This document shows positions 54,137 through 63,200 of a DNA stretch of 64,000 nucleotides, piece after piece. This DNA is from Symsagittifera roscoffensis (Eukaryota; Xenacoelomorpha; Acoela; Convolutidae). The stretch covers positions 55,205,504 to 55,269,503 of the forward strand of contig NC_087063.1 in the NCBI RefSeq assembly GCF_963678635.1, in the 5' to 3' direction. The notes under the pieces are model-generated. The model saw nothing but the letters and a program-made list of their open reading frames with translations, was not told where the DNA came from and searched no databases. The translations under genes were made by a program, and so were the position numbers. Every line of letters starts with the position of its first letter. Position 1 is the stretch's first letter.

Positions 54137-55043
54137 TGTAACATTCGTCTACTGCAGTCACACATGAGGCTTAAGAAAAATAGGCCCTATAACCACTGGC
54201 TCAAGGGTCAGGGACACCATCTCTTGTGTTTTTCTACCTCAAGAACGGTCGGAGCCAGTTCGGTTCGTTTGTGACATGAGACTACGACCCGTTACAGCTT
54301 AAAGGCTACTACTAAAATATCGCCCACTCTAGAATTAGAAACGTCCCCATACTTAGGTCTCTAGATACCCAAAATACATGAACGCCGTTAAAAACCGGGT
54401 TAGAACAATCCGTTAAGTTTATTTTTATTAGACAGTGGAACTTTGATCCATTTCAGATGGATCAAACTAAAACTCGCCTTACATCAACATAACAATTATA
54501 AAACACACTCTAGAAATTTAAATTAGGTACTCACATCGTAGCACGCTCAAGAAAGGGAAGTACTTCAGCCGGTAATCAACTCGAGAATTAAATAATGTAA
54601 CTAAATGAGTTTTAATGTTTATCAGTTTCAATGACAAGGACAAGTTTTAACTCTAGGATATAGCTTCTCGTGAACCATTGGGACACTCAAGCTTTCCACC
54701 TTTCCACCGAAGGTTCACTCTAGTCCAGTTCAAATAATAATCCAATCGAGTAATGACAATCCAGTTCACGGGAATACGCTTGTCTCTGTTTCAGATGGGA
54801 CAGCTCTACTCTTGTTCTATTGTGACAGAAATTGCGAATAGCAATTTCCCACCGTTTTATTTAGCAACTTTCCCGCGATTGTTACTCGATTGTTCTGACT
54901 TCTCTTTTCTGATTTTCAGTTATCGCGAGAAAATCGTGCATGACAGGTTCCATTCGAAATTTTGAAAAACTAAATTTCACTCCAAAATCAAGTGTTTTTT
55001 GCTTCTCTCAAGGTCAAACTTCCGACTATGACCGACTGGCACA
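54137..55043 (-). repeat. 3' LTR of element 4
   Basis: About 907 bases; on the - strand it starts TGTGCCAGTCGGTCATAG and ends CGAATGTTACA. It is homologous along its length to the element 2 LTRs. The outer flank is LINE sequence; the five bases next to it (54132-54136) are GATTT. Confidence 0.8.
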
Positions 55044-55044
55044 T

Positions 55045-55055
55045 ACTCCCCGGAC
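55045..55055 (-). promoter_or_regulatory. Polypurine tract of element 4
   Basis: On the - strand GTCCGGGGAGT followed by A and the LTR start TGTGCC. Confidence 0.75.
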
Positions 55056-55318
55056 TCGAGATCGATGTCCTCATCGCGTGCTGTCTTCTGCCAGTGAGTC
55101 CCAGAAAACCGAGTGTTACTCAAGATACAGTGCCAGTGGTCATTTACAGAAGTTTGCAGCAGACTTAAGCTTAACTACACCCCAAAATTCACAGCCATGT
55201 AAAATTTTCACACTATCGCTAAACAGCAATCAAAATCTGCACACACCTGCACCCTTGAATTCTTGCTTTCCAAGCCAATCATTTAAAATTTCTTTTGTCC
55301 TATTCAATCAGGAAATTG

Positions 55319-56536
55319 TCATGCAGCATTTTCATTTATATAATAAATATAGTATATTAATAACAATATTTGCTTTGTTAAAACTTCTTTTTCGTGAATC
55401 CAAGTTTCACCCGGATCCACGCTCAAGCCCCCTTTCCCAAAGGAGTTGTGCAGGCTCAAGCTCACGTTCTTCGCCAGGTCCTCCTCTAGTATCGATTCCC
55501 TCGCCTTGGTATTGTCTCTAGACATTTTACCCACTCTCTTCCATCCTGTCGTGATTGCATTACGATGGGTTAACAGGGGTCTCTTGAAAGCTTCCGGCCC
55601 AATCTCGGCCTGGAACTGTCGATACTCTTTTGATGTTTTCTCATGTGATCTTTCGTTGTCATGTACAACCAGGACGTCAGCGTCGTTCGGTATCCAAACT
55701 TCCAACCCTTCACTCATGTGTTCTCGGGCCTCGCGGTCAAGGTTGAACCGTGCTCTTGCTCTGGGGGCTTCATCCACCTCCATACGTGACTCTGGCCTCG
55801 AGCTGGTGACCACTCGCTCCTTCGGCCTGGCTCCCTTCTGTGCATCAAGCTCGCGTTGTCGTTGTTCTATTCTGTCCAATTCCGACCTCAGTTGATCACG
55901 ATTTGCGGCGTTCTCCCGCACCCTTAACTCCTGTTGATGTTCAGCTTTTTGCATCTCAAGCAACCTCAGAGCCTGGTCTCGCTCGTTGACCGCCTGGTCC
56001 CTTTCCAGCTGAACCTTCTCCCGATCCAGCTTTGCCTGATCCCGATCGAGGTTCGCCTTATTCCTTTCCTTCTGCGTCTTCTCGAGCTCTTTCTTTAGAA
56101 CACCTAGATCCGGATATGCCTCGGTCGTCTGTTGCGTTCGTGACATCGATGGCACCCTACTCGAGCTCTGGCTTGTGGATCTTACTGTTGGCCTAGTCGG
56201 TAGTGGGAATTCCCCTGCGCCATATTCGGTATTGTTATTCAGGCCAGGATTCCTTGCCAAGTCAAAACCCCTTACTCCTCCATCCACATTCCAAGACAAC
56301 CATCTGGTCTGTTCTTGGTTCGATATTCCCTCGGTGGTGTAGCCGATCATCAAGACAGCCTCCGTTGCAGACTCCCTGCACTCACCCTGGTCCTCCAACT
56401 GGAGGATGGCATTCAGCATCACCGCCATTCTCTCGTCTATTTGGTTGTAGTCCAAGTCCCTCAGGCGTCTGTACAGCTCATCAAGAGTGGGCTTCTTCAG
56501 GGCCGCGGGCACGGATTTCCATAATCGGTCTGCCAT
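55319..56536 (-). CDS. ORF2-ORF3 fusion of element 4 (internal deletion)
   Basis: A 405-codon open frame. Residues 1-75 are the helical ORF2 N-terminus (LDELYRRLRDLDYNQ); about 145-245 form a coiled coil with repeated LDRDQAKLDREKVQLERDQA pattern. Near 55686 the sequence switches to the ORF3 C-terminus (QFQAEIGPEAFKRPLLTHRN, LAKNVSLSLHNSF). Both SGNH-like modules and the cysteine cluster are gone. The tail after LHNSF comes from formerly untranslated sequence, and the SUMO-interaction-like motif is lost. The ATG at 56536 starts the homologous region and is probably native. The frame survives by chance or by selection for a short coiled-coil product; I cannot tell. Confidence 0.6.
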   Translation of the reverse strand: MADRLWKSVPAALKKPTLDELYRRLRDLDYNQIDERMAVMLNAILQLEDQGECRESATEAVLMIGYTTEGISNQEQTRWLSWNVDGGVRGFDLARNPGLNNNTEYGAGEFPLPTRPTVRSTSQSSSRVPSMSRTQQTTEAYPDLGVLKKELEKTQKERNKANLDRDQAKLDREKVQLERDQAVNERDQALRLLEMQKAEHQQELRVRENAANRDQLRSELDRIEQRQRELDAQKGARPKERVVTSSRPESRMEVDEAPRARARFNLDREAREHMSEGLEVWIPNDADVLVVHDNERSHEKTSKEYRQFQAEIGPEAFKRPLLTHRNAITTGWKRVGKMSRDNTKARESILEEDLAKNVSLSLHNSFGKGGLSVDPGETWIHEKEVLTKQILLLIYYIYYINENAA

Positions 56537-57039
56537 TCTTCGTGACTACGGGATGTATACAGGTATGTGTTAACCAGCTCAAGAATTACCTTACCAGCTC
56601 AAGAATTACCTTACCGACTCAAGTATTCTCTCGAAATGTTCCCTTGCAAATACTTGCTGTAAGTGCCGATTATCGCGAGTTCAATCAAGGTTTCTCTCTC
56701 TGTTTCTCGCTTGAGTATAGTTGGATTTTCAACTTTGTTTTTCAAACTTGATCTGAAAACAGAAAGCATATTGAAACTTGACATGTCATGTTCCTAACCT
56801 AGAGACCCCCCTTTTACCAGTATGGTTAAAATCTTATCATTTTCATATCACTTAAAACAATTCAATTGGAATTCCCTTAAAAGCATGCAGATTCATTTTA
56901 TGTTTTAGCACCGTTAACTCGTTTTAAAATTTAATTGTCATGCCAATCATATCTTAAGATCCCTTTACCTGCGCCGCACCCCAGTACCTAAGTCAAGATT
57001 CCTCCCTCACACCCGACTCGATACCCCCATGTACCCGAC
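56537..57039 (-). other. Spacer between pol and ORF2 of element 4
   Basis: About 500 bases without a gene. On the - strand a CTGTTTTCAG acceptor-like site ends near 56755, about 215 bases before the ORF2 start, which would allow a spliced ORF2 mRNA. Three 20-bp repeats lie at 56573-56631. Element 1 has only 69 bases here. Confidence 0.45.
56573..56631. repeat. 20-bp tandem repeat, three units
   Basis: ACCAGCTCAAGAATTACCTT occurs twice in tandem, followed by a diverged third unit ACCGACTCAAGTATTCTCT. Each unit contains CTCAAG. Confidence 0.85.
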
Positions 57040-57243
57040 TCAGGCGATGCTCAAGTAGTACTTCTTATGAAGATACACCATTATCTCAGTTTCTGCAAAG
57101 ACCACATGTAGGATAGCGTACAATTCCCTCGGGCTCAGTTTGCCCCTGTTCGGGTCATACACCGGCATTGAGACTTCTTTTATCCCTCTTTCAATCATGA
57201 AGTCTCGTAATCTTGTTAGTGCCAATATCACGTGTTCTGTCAT
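57040..57243 (-). pseudogene. Second half of the macro-like module, element 4 (frameshifted)
   Basis: A 67-codon frame: ALTRLRDFMIERGIKEVSM, PVYDPNRGKLSPRELYAI, FAETEIMVYLHKKYYLSIA. It completes the module started at the end of the polyprotein (CFLVTRVNDR). Element 1 keeps about six codons (HVDPEN) at the junction that are missing here, so a small deletion caused the frameshift. The ATG at 57243 is internal and not a true start. Confidence 0.65.
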
Positions 57244-60200
57244 TGACCCTCGTTACTAGGAAGCACAGATATTTGCCCGGGACTTGTGCCACTGACGGTG
57301 GAAGCGCTGCCATCCCTCCCAGTCCTGGTCTCTGTCTGAACAGAAACTCTACATTCTGGTACTCTCTTTTGAAGTCAGCTTCCAATCTTGATTTGAAACT
57401 CATGTCCGCCGTGATGCAGATCGCGCTGATCCTGTTTGACAGGATGAAGTCGCTATCTGTTATCATGATGTTCTCCGAGTATTCATTGGGTATTTCGAAT
57501 TTCGTTTTGAAATTCCGGCCTATAGTAGGCTCTGGCTCTTCTTCCTCCAGTTCCAATTCGCTCGTTTCTCTCACTTCCTTGAGCTTCTTTATCATCAAAT
57601 TTTCGGTGTGGGTAAGTCCTACCCCCACTCCCCGGACAAAAATATTTATCGACGTCCCCATCGATGTTGTCGGGTCTGAATTGTCCTGAGGAATGTCCAG
57701 TGGCCTGTCTGTTGCCGTCCATCCGAAAAGAGGGTCCTCTGTCTTCATGTAATTTGCTGCTGATACATCGACTTGCTGAATGCTTTGTCCTTCGCGGCTC
57801 TCGTCTTTGACATCACGCATCCACTCTAGAATCCTCAAGTTCGTGTTCTCCCTCCTCTCTATCTCACTCTGTTCGAGATCCGTTTCTACTTCTGGCGTCG
57901 AGTAATCATCCGGCGGATAATGACCACCATCGTCAATGACCTGCCATTCCTCTCCGGCTTCCAGTTCGCCTGCCTTCAGTAATTCCTCGCCCAAATTGTC
58001 TGGCTGTATCTTATCGATCAAGAAGTCATCCCCGTACCTGTTGTACCTCATGCCGGTGCGTTTACGATTGCCAGTCCTGGTTTCCGGTGGTGTTGGTCGA
58101 TCCGGCTCCATCCACTTCGGCACCTCGTCTTGCTCCGGGTCGTTCCAGTCTTCTTCTACAAATGATCCTGCATCAGACCCCACTCCTATCTTTTCATTGT
58201 CGTCCAAACTCAAGTTCTCATTACCATCATTTTTCTCTCGAGTACCTTTCTCATTCACTTCACACGCTGGCTCTACCACCAGGTACTCAAGACCCTCCAT
58301 GTCCTTCGGTATGCACCAATCCTCTGGGGACGGGACGTGAGGCTTCAGATTCTCATAATGTGCCGCTCGCCCAGTACTCAAGCGATAGAACCGTCCTTGT
58401 TGATGAACCTCCGTTATCATGAATGGTCCCCTCCACTTCTTGAGTAGTTTCTTTGTTCCCTTGGGCGGTATTTCATTTTGGAAGACCCACACGTATTGGC
58501 CCACTTCATATGGCTTTGCTCTTAATATTTTATCGTCGTATTTCCTGCGTTGCCTCATTTGCGCTTGCGCCGTGTTCCTCCTGCATAGCTCGTTCAACTC
58601 CTGTTGTCTTTTGATCGCTTCTTTCACGTATGCCTGAGGCGACGTCCTTTTCCCCTCGTATTCCGGGTAAAAGAATGTCAGAGGCATTGCTCTCTCCCTG
58701 CCCGTCAACATCATGAAAGGACTGATGCCCGTAGTTGAGTGCTGTGTACTGTTGTAGGCTCCTACTACCTGTGGCAGGTATCTGTCCCAGTCCGTCATGT
58801 ATCTTGAGCAGTACACCCTTAATATGTTGACCAGTGTCCTGTTTTGTCTCTCTACCAACCCATTGGTCTGCGGGTGATAGGTCGTCGAGTGTGCTTGAGC
58901 AATGTGCGATCTCTTCATCAATTCTTTTGTCAAGTCCCCCACAAAAGCTTTGCCGTTGTCCGACTGGAAAGTCATTGGACAACCATACCGCGATATCCAA
59001 TGCGTTATCAGATGATCACATGTCTCTTCGGCCGAGGCTGTCTGGCACGGAACCGCTTCCGCCAACTTTGTGAAGTGATCTATTATAACCAGTATCTGGT
59101 TGTATCCCGACTCTGTCATGCAAATTTTTTGATGGTCTATCTGCACCACTTCACTGAACTCCGAGCTCTCAACGGACTTGAGGGGAAACTTCATCTTCCT
59201 TGGGTCTTTTACCTGGAGACATGCCAGGCAGGCATTCACCCATCTCTCGCAAGCTTTTCTCATTCCTGGCCAATCAAATCTGTGAAGTATCCTTTGTTGT
59301 ACTTTGTCTATCCCCTGGTGACCCATCTGGTCGTGTGATCTGAAAAGCAACTCTGTCTGGTACAATTGTGGTAGTATGACGAGGTTGTGTTTGTGTAATA
59401 TCTTTTCCTCGTCTCTCCTCTTGCACGCTACCACTCCATCAGCTGTGTGATAAAGTAAGTCTTTCTTTTCTTTGTAGAACTGGCTCAAGATCTTGTAGCT
59501 GTCTTCCTCAAGTTCCCCCTTCTCCTTGACCCCCGACTGGATCCATTTGGAGAGGTTACTTGTCATTTTGTCATTCTTCTGGGCTCTTATTAGGTCTGAC
59601 AGCCTAGATCTTGCCTTGACATGCTCCTTTAGCGCCATGATCTGTCCATTCATCTCACCAGGGTTGTGGATGTCATCACTCAGTTTCACGCATATCATCC
59701 TTTTCACGATTTTCATATCATCTTCTGGCACCAGATTCGTTCTGATGTTTGAGTTGCATGATATTTCCCTGAATGGTTTCCTTGCGACCGCAATTTTCTC
59801 AAGTTCCTCACCACCTCGCATCTCCTGTATGTCCATGTTGTATGTTCCTGAAGATGGATCCGTCTGTAACTCCCTGTCGTGGTGCCTTGTCTTCTCTTCC
59901 GCCAGTATCATGCACAGACTGTCCTGGTTTTCGCTGCTCTCATCCGAGTCTTCATCCCATCCTTCACGCTCCCCGGACAATTTTCCTTCTCCGGTTCCTT
60001 CTTCCGTGAACCTGGAACACTCCCCGGACTCTTGACCTAGTCCCAGGTGTTCAGTATCTTCCTTGAACGTCACTTTCTTTTTCCTAACCTTGGTCTGCTC
60101 CAGAATGTCTTCGGGGATTTTGTCAACTAGTGACCGCACGACATCTTTGCTGTCAGTGACGCTTCCTCTTGATGAGTCAGTATCGTTCACTGTCTCTTTT

Positions 60201-63200
60201 CTCCGAAGTATAGTGAATTCCGGTTTCTCTTTACCCTTCTCCTGGATCACTGGCTTATCATCTGATAGTTTCTCGAGCAACCTCATTAAGTCATCATCTA
60301 TCTGTGCAGTTCCTGCTTCCACCTGGCTAAGATCATAGCCTTTTGCCTTGAGCGTCTCCTTCACGATCTTCGACTTGAGTATAATCTCAATCGGAATCCT
60401 CTTGCTCTTCCTCAAGATGGTCTTCTCTGGAGGCTCTTTAGGCAATTCAGGATGATCTTCTATCGGTTTGCCTGACTTGTCCAGCCACCTCGTGAGTGGA
60501 AGACTGTCGTACGTTTCCTTGTCCATGAATGAGAAGCCATCTTTGATTTCAGGTCTGTCTGCTTCTCTTTGCTCTTGTCTCTCATAGAACTCCGTCTTCT
60601 TACTCAAGCTGTCGGCATTCTGATGTTTATCTCGCGTTCTATGCTCAATTATCATGTTGTATCCGTCCAAGCGAACTATCCAGCTCCCAATGTAACTTTG
60701 GTCCATTGAGTACGTTTTCAGCCAATTTAGTGCTCGATTGTCGACTCGCAGCTTGAAGGGCTCACTGCCTAGGTATGCCCTGTATTTCTCGACAAAGGTG
60801 ACCACTGCAAACATCTCTGCTTTCGGTGCCCCGTACTTCATCTCTGTGTCACTTAGGACTTTGCTCCCGTACGCTATTGGTCTCAAGACTGTCTTCCCAT
60901 TCCATTCTTGTTCTTGGTGAAGAATCCCAGAAATCGCGACTACCGACGCATCCGTGTCCAGCACGTACATCCCTTTCTCAGTCGGCAGCATACCCAATAC
61001 TGGTGCCTCACACAGCTCTTTCTTTATCCTCTGGAATGACTCTTCTGCTGCGTTGTTCCACGTGAACTTCTTGCCCTTGTGTCTCATTAATTGTTGCATC
61101 GGGTATACCTTGTCTGCATAGCCTTTGATGAACTCTCTATAATAGTTAGCGAAACCCAGGAAGCTCATCAACTGGTGCTCTGTCTTCGGTAATTTCCAGG
61201 TCAGGACTGCTTCCACGGCGTCCGTATCAGGTCTGATGCCGTGCTTGTCTACCATCCTGCCCAAGTATTTTATTGAGTCCTTGAGTATCTCGCACTTTGA
61301 TGGTTTACACTTTAGCCCCGACCTCTTCATGCATGCAAACACTTCGTCTAGTCTCTCAATGTGGTCTTCCAGTGTTGGCGTCGCTATTACCACGTCATCC
61401 ACGTAGCACATTACCAGATTGCCATACTTCTTCGTTACGCCTATCAGCGCGTGTGCCATCAACCGCTGAAACGTGGCTGTGGCATTGCAAAGTCCAAACG
61501 GCATCCGTTTCCATTGAAACAGACCCAACTCGCAGGCAAACCCTGTCTTGTCCCTGTCCTGCTTCCTTAGTGGTACTTGCCAAAAGGCCGAGCCTAAATC
61601 AAGAGTCGTAAAAAATTTTGCATCACCTAACTTCGAGAGGCTCTCATCAATCCTAGGTATGGGATAGGCATCCTTGACCGTGACGGAGTTCAGGTTTCGA
61701 AAGTCACAACAAAACCTCAACTGGTCGCCTTTCTTTTTGGCCATCACTACTCCACACGCCCACGGTGACTTGGATGGTTCTATCATGTCATACTCTAGTA
61801 ACGTCTCGATCTCTTTTCTACACGCGTCCGATTTGTGTGGGGTCATGCGCCTCGCCCCCTCCCTGTGTGGTACCGCGTTTTCCTCAAGCTCTATTTCATG
61901 CTCAACGAAATTACAACACCCGATATCCGCCTTATGCCTCGAAAAAACTTCCTCGTTCCGCTCTAGTACGTCCTTGATGGCTTCGAGCTGTTCATCTTTC
62001 AGTTTGCCCCTCAAGTGTTCAATCTCCGGCAGGACCGGTTTATCAGTTTGCATTTCATCTAGTGTAGGTCGCTCCGGAAAGTTTGAACAGCTCGAAAGAC
62101 CATCATCCGTTTCTGACTTAAGTGATTTAATAAGACCTGAAGAATCTTTTTTTTTCTGCAATCGTCTCAAGATACAAATTTTGTCCCTGTGATTGGGACA
62201 ATCAACAACTTCATTTTGTTTTGAGTTCTCAATTGTTTCATATCGAGTTTTAACCGGTAAAGCATATCCCAGTTTCCTCCCTCTCTGTATCGTGATCGGT
62301 ATATCAAGGGTATTCAACAAGACACTGACGCAGAGGCCGCTCTTCGTTATCGAAAATGATCTTCCTAAAACAGCAGCACTTTGACTATTAGGATTCGGAA
62401 CTATGCACACTTGCTTGTTGTCACTTAGTTCATTGTAATTTTTCATCCTCAAACTTACGATTGCCGCTTCATTAGCTTTTAGCCTCACCCTCCTACTCAA
62501 GAATACCGGTGCTTTGTTTTCATTTGCCATTATTAAATTTACCGGTTTGACTGCGTACCTCCTATCCGGGTTCCGTATCCTGAACATTGCGTTATTTAGA
62601 TCAACCGTTACGTCGAAATTCCTGATGAAGTCTCTGCCCAAAATGAATTGGTCAGATTCATCTAGGTTTTCTACCACGATGAAGCTCATCCACAGGTTAC
62701 GTTCCCCCAAATTGAGGGCTATTATCGGCGTCCTGCCCAGCACCCGTAGGGCCCCTTTGTTTGCAGCTGACAGCCGTATTCTCGAGTCTATCAAGTCACC
62801 TTTGTCAAAGCCCATCTTCTCCCAAGTTTCGATTGGTATAACGCTCAAGACTGCTCCCGTGTCAAGCAACCCACGCAACTGAGTCTTTTTGCCACTTATA
62901 TCTAGCACGTGCCCTGTCACATCTGCCTCTGTTCCGATGTGCATTGCATCTTCTTCAAGCATGGCGCAGTGTCCAATCGATCTCACTTTCAACTCTTCTT
63001 TCCCTACGTAGATTTGCCCAATTAGGTCTTCGTCACATGTTATCATCGTCTTGGTATAGATGTTAATCCCATCTATATTTAGCATCACCTCGTGTGGACC
63101 ATAAGCTTCAGTATACCTGTTATCAACACGTACCGACTTGCTGCCCCCTCTCGTTAGTAGTGCTCTCAGCGCTCTAGAAGTCGTTTGTGGGCTTATACGA

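Noticed and set aside
61674-62192. Long antisense frames over pol (for example 61674-62192 on +)
   Set aside because: They mirror the codon pattern of the polyprotein on the other strand and change with it between copies.
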